Assembly (NCBI GenBank): GCA_965223755.1
Contig: CBDCXF010000001.1
Span: 1,302,001 to 1,366,000, forward strand
Reading direction: 5' to 3'
From: CBDCXF01 sp965223755
Lineage (GTDB): Bacteria; Acidobacteriota; Thermoanaerobaculia; Multivoradales; JAHEKO01
DNA: 64,000 nucleotides
Made by a program: the position numbers and the translations under genes. Positions 1-8,913 of the stretch are shown piece by piece; the first letter of the stretch is position 1, and each line of letters opens with the position of its first letter. The notes under the pieces were generated by a model. The model worked only from the letters and a program-made list of their open reading frames with translations. It did no database searches and was not told the DNA's origin.

Positions 1-20
1 GAGGACAGTCCGCCGTTCGT

Positions 21-50
21 TTGAACTGACCTCTCCGCCACTGCTACGAT
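21..50 (+). promoter_or_regulatory. Candidate sigma-70 promoter for the lysine aminotransferase gene
   Basis: A -35-like TTGAAC (21-26) and a -10-like TACGAT (45-50) are separated by 18 bases, about 70 bases ahead of the aminotransferase ATG at 123. The match is by eye and could be chance. Confidence 0.3.
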
Positions 51-122
51 CCATTTCCAGCGTGCCTTTCTCGGCCGCTCGTCACACTTGAAACGCCACT
101 TTCCAGCCCTGTCGGAGCCATC

Positions 123-1463
123 ATGACCGTAGCAACCGCCCCTGCCCACACCACGCCCTCAGAAGTCCACAGCACCCTGAGCCGCCACATCCTGGCGGAC
201 GGATTCGGCCTTGTTCTGGACCTCAATCGGTCGCAGGGGTCGCGCATTTACGACTCCCGCGAAGGCAAAAGTTACATCGACATGTTCGGCTGCTTCGCGA
301 CTTCCGCTGTGGGTTATAACCATCCCAAGATGCAGGACGCAGACTTTCTCAATGAGCTCAACCTCGCCGCCGGGTTCAAGGTCTCCAACTCCGACCTCTA
401 CACGACGCAGATGGCCGACTTCGTCGAGGCGTTCTCGCGCGCAGTTCCGGCTTCCCTCGCCGGCCATATGTTCTTCGTCGAGGGCGGTACTTTGGCGGTC
501 GAAAACTGCCTCAAAACCGCCTTCGATTGGAAACGGCGCAAGAACCAGGCGGCAGGGCGTTCCGAGGCCGGCGGCCAAGTCATTCATTTTCGCGAAGCCT
601 TTCACGGCCGTAGCGGCTACACCCTGACGCTCACCAACACCGACCCCACCAAGACCGATTATTTCCCCAAATTCAACTGGCCGCGGGTCCACAATCCGGC
701 GCTGACTTTCCCCATCACAGAGGAAGGGATGGCCGAGGTCGTGGCGGAGGAAGATCAAGCTGTAGCGCAGATTGAGGCGGCGGTCGCCGAGCACGGCCAC
801 GATATCGCGGCTCTGATCGTCGAGCCGATCCAAGGTGAGGGCGGTGACAACCATTTTCGCGGAGAGTTCCTGCAACGGCTGCGCGATCTAGCCGACGAGA
901 ATGAATTTCTGCTGATTTTCGACGAAGTCCAGACCGGTTTCGGCACCACCGGCGAATGGTGGTGTTTCGAGCATTTCGGTGTCCTTCCCGACGCCTTTGC
1001 CTTCGGCAAGAAGACGCAAGTATGCGGCATCTGCGTTTCCGACCGCATCGACGATGTCGACAATGTCTTCAAGGTGTCAAGTCGCATCAATTCGACCTGG
1101 GGTGGCAACCTCGCCGACATGGTGCGATGCCGTCGCTTCGTCGAAATCATCGAAGAGGACAATCTACTTGCCAACGCACAGCGCGTCGGCGATCAGATTC
1201 TGTCGGACCTTCAGACGCTCGCTGGCGAGCACCAGGGCTGGGTGACCAACCCACGTGGTCGAGGCCTTTTCATCGCTTTCGATTTGCCGACTCCGGAAGC
1301 CCGTGGCCAAGTCCTCCGTTCGATGCTCGAGTTGGGAGTTCTGGGCCTGCCCTCCGGGCCGCAGGCGATTCGTTTCCGTCCGGCCCTCAATTTGACCGCC
1401 GAGGAAGCGGCGAGCGCCCTCAAACTGGTCGATGAAGCCATCGGTCGGGCGCGCCAAAGCTAA
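123..1463 (+). CDS. lat: L-lysine 6-transaminase (class III PLP aminotransferase)
   Basis: Moves the epsilon-amino group of L-lysine to 2-oxoglutarate, giving 2-aminoadipate 6-semialdehyde (which cyclises to piperideine-6-carboxylate) and glutamate; cytoplasmic and PLP-dependent. The 446-residue product has the class III layout: the DEVQTGFGTTG segment holds the Asp that contacts the PLP ring, and the PLP-binding lysine is K296 in FAFGKKTQ. The cofactor-loop segment NSTWGGNLADMVR is typical of lysine epsilon-aminotransferases rather than ornithine or 4-aminobutyrate aminotransferases. Length fits the family. It is followed 52 bases later by an ALDH7-type dehydrogenase that would oxidise its product, which supports the substrate. 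Substrate assignment is from family resemblance and context. Confidence 0.88.
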   Translation: MTVATAPAHTTPSEVHSTLSRHILADGFGLVLDLNRSQGSRIYDSREGKSYIDMFGCFATSAVGYNHPKMQDADFLNELNLAAGFKVSNSDLYTTQMADFVEAFSRAVPASLAGHMFFVEGGTLAVENCLKTAFDWKRRKNQAAGRSEAGGQVIHFREAFHGRSGYTLTLTNTDPTKTDYFPKFNWPRVHNPALTFPITEEGMAEVVAEEDQAVAQIEAAVAEHGHDIAALIVEPIQGEGGDNHFRGEFLQRLRDLADENEFLLIFDEVQTGFGTTGEWWCFEHFGVLPDAFAFGKKTQVCGICVSDRIDDVDNVFKVSSRINSTWGGNLADMVRCRRFVEIIEEDNLLANAQRVGDQILSDLQTLAGEHQGWVTNPRGRGLFIAFDLPTPEARGQVLRSMLELGVLGLPSGPQAIRFRPALNLTAEEAASALKLVDEAIGRARQS

Positions 1464-1515
1464 CAACGCAAGTGCCGGCCACCAAGGCTGCGCTTTGTGA
1501 CTCAAGGGACAAACT

Positions 1516-3072
1516 ATGTCTACCACTGGCAATGACACGGTTCGCGACGAAACAGTGCGCGGCGTCTTGGAGCGCCTCGGACTCGACCTGACCAGCCCCA
1601 ATCCCGGTGCATGGGCCGGGGACTGGCTCTCCACCAACGGCGAGCTGATCGAGTCCATCGATCCCACCACCGGCGAAGCGCTCGCGTCGGTGCAGGCCTG
1701 CAGCCGCGAGGACTACGAGAAAGTCGTAGCCCGCACTCACGAGGCCTTTGTCGAGTGGCGGCAATGGCCGGCACCCCGCCGCGGCGAAGTGGTGCGCGCG
1801 CTGGGCGATGCGCTCCGCGAGCACAAGGACGACCTCAGCGCGCTCATCACCCTCGAAGCGGGCAAGATCGTCTCCGAGGGGCTCGGCGAAGTTCAGGAGA
1901 TGATCGATATGGCCGACCTAGCAGTCGGCATGTCGCGTCAGCTCTACGGCTTGTCGATGCACTCCGAACGGCCCCAGCACCGCATGTACGAGCAATGGCA
2001 CCCGTTGGGCGTGGTCGGTGTCATCACCGCCTTCAACTTCCCCATGGCGGTGTGGGCCTGGAATGCCATGGTGGCCGCGGTCTGTGGCGACGGCAGCTTG
2101 TGGAAACCGTCCGAGAAAACGCCCCTTTCGGCGGTCGCGGTCAGCCGCATCGCCGCCAAGGTGCTGGAAGAGCACGACGCGCCGCCGATCTTTACCCTCG
2201 CCGTGGGCGACCGCCACGCGGTCGGCATCCCCATGACCGAAGACCCCCGCATCCCGCTGGTGTCGGCTACGGGCTCCGTCCCCATGGGTCGGGCCGTCGG
2301 TCAGGCTGTGGCCCAGCGCCTCGGCCGGTCGCTGCTCGAACTCGGAGGCAACAACGGCATCATCGTCAGTCAGGATGCCGACCTCGACCTGACCTTGATG
2401 GCGGTCTTGTTTGGCGCCGTCGGTACCGCCGGCCAGCGCTGCACTTCCACCCGCCGCTTGTTCCTGCACAAGTCCGTCGCCGCCGACATGAAGCAGAAGC
2501 TGATCGATGCCTACCGATCGATTCGCATCGGTGACCCTCTCGATGAAGACACCCTCATGGGACCGGTCATGGATCAAGGCGCGGTCGACGACATGCAAAA
2601 GGCCATCGAGGCTGCCGGTGAGCAGGGTGGCAAGGTGCTCTACGGCGGCGGAGTTTTAGATCGCCAAGGCTTCTTTGTCGAGCCCACTTTGATCGAAGCC
2701 AGCACCGACATGGCCATCACCTGCGAAGAGACCTTTGCTCCTATCCTCTACATCTTCGAATACGAAGACCTCGACGACTGCATCGCCCGCCACAATGCCG
2801 TCCCGCAAGGTCTGTCGTCGGCCATCTTCACCCTGAACGTGCGCGAAGCCGAGCGCTTCCTCGCCGCGACAGGGAGCGACTGCGGCATCGCCAACGTCAA
2901 CATCGGCACCTCCGGCGCCGAGATCGGCGGAGCGTTTGGCGGCGAGAAAGAAACCGGCGGCGGCCGCGAGGCCGGCTCCGACTCCTGGAAGATCTACATG
3001 CGCCGGCAGACCTCAACGATCAATTGGGGGACGGAATTGCCGCTGGCCCAGGGGGTCGAGTTCGACGTGTAG
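1516..3072 (+). CDS. 2-aminoadipate-6-semialdehyde dehydrogenase (ALDH7/antiquitin-type)
   Basis: NAD(P)-dependent aldehyde dehydrogenase, 518 residues, probably oxidising 2-aminoadipate 6-semialdehyde from the preceding lysine aminotransferase to 2-aminoadipate. The general-base glutamate is E275 in LLELGGNNG and the nucleophilic cysteine is C309 in GTAGQRCTSTRR; the GGNN and GQRCTS forms are characteristic of the ALDH7 (antiquitin, AmaB/PcD) group. The C-terminal GGAFGGEKETGGGREAGSD stretch also fits. The two genes form a compact two-step lysine catabolic operon. No transporter or regulator for lysine is adjacent. ALDH7 identity is firm; the exact substrate is inferred from the neighbour. 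Confidence 0.87.
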   Translation: MSTTGNDTVRDETVRGVLERLGLDLTSPNPGAWAGDWLSTNGELIESIDPTTGEALASVQACSREDYEKVVARTHEAFVEWRQWPAPRRGEVVRALGDALREHKDDLSALITLEAGKIVSEGLGEVQEMIDMADLAVGMSRQLYGLSMHSERPQHRMYEQWHPLGVVGVITAFNFPMAVWAWNAMVAAVCGDGSLWKPSEKTPLSAVAVSRIAAKVLEEHDAPPIFTLAVGDRHAVGIPMTEDPRIPLVSATGSVPMGRAVGQAVAQRLGRSLLELGGNNGIIVSQDADLDLTLMAVLFGAVGTAGQRCTSTRRLFLHKSVAADMKQKLIDAYRSIRIGDPLDEDTLMGPVMDQGAVDDMQKAIEAAGEQGGKVLYGGGVLDRQGFFVEPTLIEASTDMAITCEETFAPILYIFEYEDLDDCIARHNAVPQGLSSAIFTLNVREAERFLAATGSDCGIANVNIGTSGAEIGGAFGGEKETGGGREAGSDSWKIYMRRQTSTINWGTELPLAQGVEFDV

Positions 3073-3094
3073 GGAGGCCCACCCGCCCTGCCAG

Positions 3095-3323
3095 CTCCCC
3101 GGGAGCCCGCGAGGGGCTCCCCTACAATCCTCTTTGAAAACAATCGTAGCGCGGGGCTTGCTCCCGCCCGCTCCCCGGGAGCCCGCAAGGGGCTCCCCTA
3201 CGTTCCTCTTTGAAAACGATCGTTGGGCGGGGCTTGCCCCCTCCCGCTCCCTGGGAGCCCGCAAGGGGCTCCCCTACAATCTTCTTTGAAAACAATCGTA
3301 GGGGCGGGGCTTGCCCCCGCCCG
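3095..3323. repeat. Three tandem 76-77 bp GC-rich repeat units
   Basis: Units at about 3095-3170, 3171-3246 and 3247-3323 share the same order: CTCCCCGGGAGCCCGC, AAGGGGCTCCCCTAC, a short AT-rich centre around TTTGAAAAC, then GCGGGGCTTGCCCC and GCCCG. Each unit contains two inverted-repeat arms (GGGAGCCC/GGGGCTCCC and GGGGC/GCCCC) able to fold. One full and one partial unit recur at 5601-5700. No spacers, leader or cas genes, so not CRISPR; this resembles REP-type intergenic repeats. Small open frames inside are by-products of the repeat. Confidence 0.85.
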
Positions 3324-3425
3324 CTGCCGAGCCTAGTCGCTCGACAGACCCAGATCCGGCAGGTCGTTGACCATGCCGCTCCGTTTGTCGGCCTCAACTC
3401 GGTACTGGTCCACCACCCAGTCACA
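3324..3425 (-). pseudogene. Decayed copy of the 3' end of the type ISP restriction-modification gene
   Basis: Read on the minus strand this encodes a WVVDQYRV..DKRSG stretch, then NDLPDLGLSSD and a stop, matching the last residues of the restriction-modification gene that ends at 5710 (WVVDQYRV, KTDKRSG, NNLPDLGLPSD). Relative to that gene about 90 bases are missing between two GTTGAC-containing direct repeats, an in-frame deletion of about 30 codons. Homology stops abruptly near 3421. The junction with the GC-rich repeat (GCCCG then CTGCCGAGCCTA) is the same as at 5700/5701, so repeat and gene end were duplicated together. No start or upstream coding sequence remains. Confidence 0.8.
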
Positions 3426-3522
3426 TGCCACTAGGAGCCTCAGGCCGTGGCGCCGCACGCGTCACCACGACCCGAAGCGATCACTTAACTAGTCTCGGAA
3501 GTAGTAGTTCCGAGGGCTGCCA

Positions 3523-3930
3523 TCAAAAGCGTCCGCTGGTGAGGCAACACTTCTTGAACCGTCGACCGGAACCGCAAGGGCACAGGTCGTTTCGGCCGAG
3601 TTTTTCCTCGAGCAGTTTAAAGCCACCGACAATTCGCGGCCCGCGCTTAACGCGCGTTTCTGAAGGGAACCCTTTCCGTCGCTTGCTAGACGGCTCGAAA
3701 GGAGGGTTGGTCGAATGGATCGTAGCTACGCATTGTGCACCTCCCGGGTTGTGAGAGTCGTGCGCCCTCTCGGTGGGAGGCGCATTTCTACCAATGCTCA
3801 GCACGAGGGTCAAATGCTGGCGCAAAGGAACCCCACGGCGCCATGTTGCGTTCCGAGCTGAACTCCTTTGCGATCCCCTAAACAAAACCACAGCCTTCGA
3901 CTCTAAAGAAGTATGGTCAAGACAATACAA
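3523..3930 (-). CDS. SEC-C motif protein, probably an N-terminally decayed remnant
   Basis: The open frame gives 135 residues. Only the C-terminal 50 or so look like real protein: RGPRIVGGFKLLEEKLGRN runs into the SEC-C zinc-binding motif CPCGSGRRFKKCC, and such tails end many small nucleic-acid or SecA-associated proteins. The N-terminal 80 residues are low-complexity in character, lack any recognisable domain and have several clustered Arg and Pro residues, as non-coding sequence read as protein does. I therefore think an upstream part of the original gene is lost. No good ribosome binding site was found at 3930. Function cannot be assigned. Confidence 0.4.
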   Translation of the reverse strand: MYCLDHTSLESKAVVLFRGSQRSSARNATWRRGVPLRQHLTLVLSIGRNAPPTERAHDSHNPGGAQCVATIHSTNPPFEPSSKRRKGFPSETRVKRGPRIVGGFKLLEEKLGRNDLCPCGSGRRFKKCCLTSGRF

Positions 3931-3941
3931 AGGAGGAGGCC

Positions 3942-4421
3942 ATGCCGCATCAAGACGTCAATCGCCGCAACTACGTGAGCCGATTTCAACGGCGTTGCAG
4001 GTCATCGCTGAGGGCAGCAAAAGTCAGATCATCCAAGCTAGTCCCTACCCTCGTTCTCAAGAAACCATTGCATCTCGCGACCATATTCCGGCTTGCGACC
4101 GTACTTACTTTGGCCGTCTTCGGCACCGGACAAGAACTCTTAGCGGTTACCAAAGCCACTTGCATCGTGCACGAAGTCGGCTGGCGAGAGGATCTGAAAG
4201 CACTCAAGATCCATTGCACGAGTGGGGAACATTTCTGGGCGCCTGCAACGGACGCCAATCCACAGTGCGCCTACAGGGCATCCTACGACGCGATCAAGAT
4301 GTGGCAGGCGTCCGCTAACGCCTCGCTACTATCCGGAAAGCCCCTGAGTATTTGGTATGAAACTCAAAGCGGATGCAACACCACCGATAAGGTCCCTCGC
4401 GAAATCTACCTCTATCGCTAA
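3942..4421 (+). CDS. Small exported protein of unknown function
   Basis: Not recognised. The ATG at 3942 is preceded by a strong ribosome binding site AGGAGG at 3931-3936, which supports the start. The 159-residue product has a basic N-terminus (about residues 1-45), one hydrophobic segment (FRLATVLTLAVFGTG, about 49-63) that could be a long signal peptide or anchor, and a roughly 90-residue remainder with four Cys (CIVHEVG, IHCTSG, QCAYRA, SGCNTT) that could form two disulfides outside the cytoplasm. It ends 21 bases before the metalloprotease start, so the two are probably cotranscribed; a role as partner, substrate or inhibitor of the protease is only a guess. Confidence 0.6.
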   Translation: MPHQDVNRRNYVSRFQRRCRSSLRAAKVRSSKLVPTLVLKKPLHLATIFRLATVLTLAVFGTGQELLAVTKATCIVHEVGWREDLKALKIHCTSGEHFWAPATDANPQCAYRASYDAIKMWQASANASLLSGKPLSIWYETQSGCNTTDKVPREIYLYR

Positions 4422-4442
4422 AACCTACGGTTGGTAGACATC

Positions 4443-5537
4443 ATGAGCATCAACAGAGGTCGGCTAAGTGTCGGATTCCTCGGCATCGGCTTCGTGCTGC
4501 TCTCGAACCATGCATTTGCCGGCGTTGCATTCAACCTCGAAGGATTCGAGCCGTGGCCGCTGAAGAACGGCCAAGTACAAGTATGTATTCGTGCCCCTGA
4601 AGACTCGAATTTAAGACTCAAGCAGAAGGACTATGACTCCTTCCGTAAGGACGCTGTAACGGTCCTCAACGAAACCTGGGGCCGGGCGCCCGGACTAAGT
4701 TTTAACGAGAGCTGCTCGCCATCGGACCCATCGCAGATCGTTCTGACCCTCACCAATCAGGCGGGTTGGGGGCAGTGTGGCAGCGGAAAGGGTGCCGCGT
4801 GCACTGTCGGCGCGTCCGCAACGGATCCCGTTGCGTTTCGCCGTGTTCTTGTGCATGAGGTTGGGCACGGCCTCGGACTGGCACATGAACACCAGACCCC
4901 AACCAACCAGCCACTCTGCCTCCGTGAGCAGGTTATCTACGACGGCTGCTTGCAGTGCGCCGATGGTGAATGTTCGGCGCAGGACTACAAGGATTGCTTT
5001 TTGTTGGGCACAGCCCCATCACCGGTGGTGAAATTACCGCCCACTGGAGATTACTCGCAGGCGGCCGCCAAAGACCGCCAGCTTCAGCGCGAGCCGGACT
5101 ACACGGCGCGTGCACTCACCAGGTACGACCCACTTTCGCTCATGGGTTACTGCCAAGTGGATTTCAATGGGCCAGGTGACAGTCACAATCCAACCGTGTT
5201 CGACCTACTCGCTGTGGAGATGCTCTATTCAGCAGACAGGAACTACGGCCTTGGCTGTGATGTTGGCTGCCTGCTGACAAAGACCGGTGTAGTGATCTCA
5301 AGCACCGGTTCTTTGGTGTCCGAGTGGACCGGTCGCGGCGCCTACAACATACCGATGCGGATCAGCGGTTCCAACGCCAAGGTCTTTTCGCTTGCCGCCA
5401 GCCAGCTACCCGCCGGGTTTTCGACCTTGAGCTATACCTTTCGAGATCCTTGGGACAACCCTCGTCACGGAGGCGGAACAGTGGAACGGTCGGACGCTAA
5501 GTTCGCAGCGATGGTCTCCTTGTTCACGGCCCAGTAG
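4443..5537 (+). CDS. Exported astacin-like zinc metalloprotease
   Basis: Secreted or periplasmic metzincin. From ATG 4443 the 364-residue product begins with a signal peptide (about residues 1-26, GFLGIGFVLLSNHAFA). The zinc site is HEVGHGLGLAHE, H138, E139, H142 and H148, with G145 as in HExxHxxGxxHE metzincins, and a Met-turn SLMGYC with M234 about 90 residues later, as in astacins. A cysteine-rich insert (LCLREQVIYDGCLQC) lies between them. A TTG 12 bases upstream at 4431 would add four residues but ATG 4443 begins the signal peptide better. The tail from about residue 280 (CDVGCLLTKTG onward) looks like a separate beta-rich domain. Probably expressed with the small exported protein upstream. 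Target unknown. Confidence 0.78.
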   Translation: MSINRGRLSVGFLGIGFVLLSNHAFAGVAFNLEGFEPWPLKNGQVQVCIRAPEDSNLRLKQKDYDSFRKDAVTVLNETWGRAPGLSFNESCSPSDPSQIVLTLTNQAGWGQCGSGKGAACTVGASATDPVAFRRVLVHEVGHGLGLAHEHQTPTNQPLCLREQVIYDGCLQCADGECSAQDYKDCFLLGTAPSPVVKLPPTGDYSQAAAKDRQLQREPDYTARALTRYDPLSLMGYCQVDFNGPGDSHNPTVFDLLAVEMLYSADRNYGLGCDVGCLLTKTGVVISSTGSLVSEWTGRGAYNIPMRISGSNAKVFSLAASQLPAGFSTLSYTFRDPWDNPRHGGGTVERSDAKFAAMVSLFTAQ

Positions 5538-5600
5538 GCACTACCCACACGGAGTCCGCAAAGGGCACCTTGTTTCCAGGTCGTCCTGGAGTCTGCTGCG

Positions 5601-5700
5601 GAAGGGCGGAGCTTGCCCCCGCCCACTCCCCGGGACCCCGCAAGGGGCTCCCCTACAATCTTTTTTGAACACGGTCGTAGAGGCGGGGCTTGCCCGCCCG
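5601..5700. repeat. Second copy of the GC-rich repeat, one full and one partial unit
   Basis: A full unit at 5626-5700 and a partial right half at 5601-5625 match the three units at 3095-3323. The full unit abuts the 3' end of the restriction-modification gene at the same joint as the copy at 3323/3324, so the 2.2-kb stretch between them is bracketed by direct repeats of about 170 bases. Confidence 0.82.
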
Positions 5701-5709
5701 CTACCGAGC

Positions 5710-8700
5710 CTAATCGCTCGGCAGACCCAGATCCGGCAGGTTGTTGACGATCTCCACCGTCTCCAGACTCACGGTAATCACCTGACCGATGAGGCGCAGG
5801 ATGGACTTGGGGTCGTCATCGCGGTTGGGGTCGTTGACGATGCCGCTGCGCTTGTCGGTCTTGACCCGGTACTGGTCCACCACCCAGCCCAACGCCGAAC
5901 GGTGACCGAGGCGGTAGTCCTCGACCTCTTTGGGGATGCCCTCGAGGATCAGTACGTCGTTGTAGCGGATCTTGCCTTCGTTCGGCCGATATTTCATGCG
6001 CTCGACGCGCAGATCCAACGGCGCGTCGGGAGGATTCCAGATCTGCTGGAATGGATATTCGGTTTGCGACTGGTAGTCGACGTGGATCTCCGCCAGCCGT
6101 TCACCAGCTTTGGCGAAAGGCCAAAATTCCGGCGCGTAGGGAATGCGCGGCAAGGATTTCCTCAAGTTGACTTTGTAGCGCTCGCGGTAGGCCGGGTGGT
6201 GCAACACGGCGTAGATGTAGTGGAAGATATCCCACTTGGCAATCGACTCGTCTTGGTAGTGGGCACGGTAGGCGCCCAACGCCCAGTCGGTGAGGTTCTC
6301 GTGCCGGTTGGAGCCGTCCGGGTCGTAGGTGTAGAAGGGAAACGACTGGAACGCGTCGCTTGGTGCGCAAAGATGACATTCTGGTATTGCATCTGAAGCT
6401 AAGACGCTAAAAGCGGCCCGATGTCCGTGGTCGCTGACAACGACTACGCAGTTACCTCCAAACCCCGAACGCTCGGGAAAGATCCGTTCAAACTGGCGAG
6501 GTTCTTCGTTCAAGATCCGATCATAAAAAAGATACTGCTTGCAAAATGGCCGGTAAAGAGACGTACGGACTTTCGAGTCGGCGTACTTTGCTGGTTGCTC
6601 TCGAACGAGGTCGAGCTTTAGATCTCTACTCCAGGAGATCTTGGTCGGATCGTTTTCAACAAAACCGTCGACATACGATCGTTTACGTTGGTCGCTTCTG
6701 AGAGCTAGCCAGCGAGCAACATGGTCGTTGTAGATCCCGATAGTCTCCTTCATTTGCTCGGCTAGCTGTTGTTTATCGAAGTTGTATGACCATGCGTCCC
6801 TATTCGTCGTGACTCCCAAGCTATGAATGTGGAATAAGGCTGCCTCTTCTGCGTGTTTTTTTTGCGCCGACTTGGAGCCCATGATCGGAAGCAGATCGAA
6901 TTCTGAAGCCATTCCCCCGGTGAGCCAGGTGTGGCTGTCACTAGGCAGCAGCTCTTTCCACTCCGAGCGATTGACTTGTTCTCTCTCTTCCAGATGCCGA
7001 TACTTATCCTCCTTCCGCCAAAGCTCCTCGCAGCGATGGTAATGAATCGTGGCCACTTCGCCCCCAGCACCCGTTTTAATCAAAAGGTTGATCGAAACTC
7101 CGACTTGGACGCCAAAAACATTGTGGGTCGTGCCCGAGAGTTTTGGGTTCTTGCGTACGTTGCCGCCTAAGTCGAGGATGTAGATGGCGTCAAAATCCTT
7201 TTGCAAGTGCTTACGCATGCCGTCGGTGGCGATGCCGTCGAGGAAGCCATTGTTGGAGACCAAAGCGACGATGCCTTCTTCGCCAATGCGATCGGAGGCC
7301 CAGCGGATGGCTTTAATGTAGGGATCGTCCAGCTTGGACTTGCTCGAAGCCTTGGAATCCTTGGAATAAGTCTCCTTCACCCGCGCATCGATCGCCGGAT
7401 ACTTACGATTCTTGTTGTTGTCGTTCTCGTTCACTTGACCGACGTTGTAGGGCGGATTGCCTATCACCACCCGAATGGGTGCCCGCTTCTGCGCCTCGAC
7501 CCGCTCCAAGTTGCGCTCGGTGAACAGTCCCATCTGCCGATCTTCGGCCAACTCGAAGGTATCCACCAGGCAGATGCCCGGAAAAGGACGGTACTCGCCC
7601 GCCAGCTCCAGATATGCGTGCTCAATGTTCATCGAGGCGATGTAGTACGGCAGCAGCATCACCTCGTTGGCGTGCAGTTCTTGGAGGTACTTCTCGGGCA
7701 GGTTGGTCTTTTGGGTGTCGGCGATCTGACGCAGGACGCGGATGAGGAAGTTGCCGGTACCGACAAAGGGATCGAGGATATGCACGCCCGGCGCGGCCAA
7801 CCCATCCGCCTTGCCGAACTCGCTCTTGAGCAACTCGTCAACGCTCCGCACCATGAAGTCGACGATCGGCTGCGGGGTGTAGACGATGCCGTGGGTGTCG
7901 GCCACTTTGACCGAGAAACCCTGGAAGAACTGCTCGTAGACGGTGTTGAGGAAACCCTGCTTCTGCGAGTAGTCGTCGATGCCGGCGGCGGTGGTCTCGA
8001 TGGCGGTGTAGAAGCGGTTAAGGGACTTCAAGAAGTCGTGGCGCGAGAAGCTCTTGGAAGTGAGGGCGTCGATAACCTTCTCGATTTCGGCGGCGATGAC
8101 GTTTTTGCGCCGGAAATCGTCGTTGTCGAAGACTTTGCTGAAGATGCGCTCGGTCAAAAGATGCTGAATGAGCATCTCCTCCACCGCCGCCTCGGAGAGG
8201 TTGGGGTTGAGAGAGACCCTGCACAACTCGTAGAAGTCGTCGAACGCGGCCCGGAAAGCCTTGTTCTGCGGCCGCTCGGCGCGCACCAGGGCGAGCAGTG
8301 AATCGGCCAGTTCGGGAATGCGCCCTTTGAACTCCTCCACCGCCCGCTCCCATTCATCGATGTCGGGTTCTTGGTGTTCGAAGAACAAGCGCAGGGCGTC
8401 GACCAAGCCCTGTGGCGCAGTGGCGTCGATATCCAAGACCTCGATCCCATCCTGAAACAGCAACACCCGCCCCGGCTGCCAGAACAGGATGTTGCGCTTG
8501 GGATACCCGGCCTCGAACCAGCCTTGGCCTCCTTGCGCAAATCGTCTTTGGCGTCTTTGGCTTCAAACCAGCCGCGGCTGAGCTCGAATCCGTCCAAGAT
8601 CAACCCATCGGGCCGCAGGGTCTTGGCGCCAAGGCGGACGGTGCGCTCGCGCACAAATCCCCAGCCGTAGAATCTCCTGGCGCAATGCTCCAGCAAAGCC

Positions 8701-8822
8701 TCAAAAGCGTGTTTGATGCCCAGTTCGTGGTCGATGTGGAGTTGCTCCGCCTCTTCGAGGCACTCGAAGTAGGTCTTGACCGGCTTGTGGTTGGGCTTGA
8801 GCCCAAACTTGCCTGAAGGCAT
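5710..8822 (-). CDS. Type ISP-like restriction-modification enzyme (nuclease-methyltransferase fusion), frameshifted
   Basis: A single polypeptide combining DNA cleavage and N6-adenine methylation. From ATG 8822 the N-terminal part has a PD-(D/E)xK nuclease signature (P71-D72 ... E87-A-K89 in LRPDGLILD and WFEAKD). The frame then breaks near 8505-8515: the next motif, FEAGYPKRNILFWQPGR, is read one frame over, consistent with one lost base. The remaining frame (to 5710) carries the SAM-binding DPFVGTGNF motif, the catalytic NPPY motif (7447-7458) and a C-terminal specificity region. No helicase block is present, so it is the short about 1040-residue form rather than the 1600-residue LlaGI type. 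The middle (about 6360-7200) is AT-richer than the rest, as expected of an exchanged target-recognition domain. Either a pseudogene or a sequencing/assembly error at the frameshift. Confidence 0.82.
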
Positions 8823-8913
8823 GAGCGAAGGGTATGCGCCTGGGAACGGTTTGGGCAAGCTTTGTCTCCCAGAGACATCGATCGCCAAGGTGGTTTTTGT
8901 GCTGGCCTCGACC

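Noticed and set aside
44..247. Minus-strand 67-codon open frame over the lysine aminotransferase start
   Set aside because: Overlaps a well-supported gene in the opposite direction, has no domain and no ribosome binding site.
159..875. Long minus-strand frame (238 codons) across the lysine aminotransferase gene
   Set aside because: It is the antisense shadow of a GC-rich coding sequence; the plus-strand protein has full motifs, while this one has none.
3095..3323. Regularly spaced repeats that could be mistaken for a CRISPR array
   Set aside because: Units are directly tandem and contain the whole repeated sequence with no unique spacers; there are no cas genes, and another copy lies 2.3 kb away beside a gene end.
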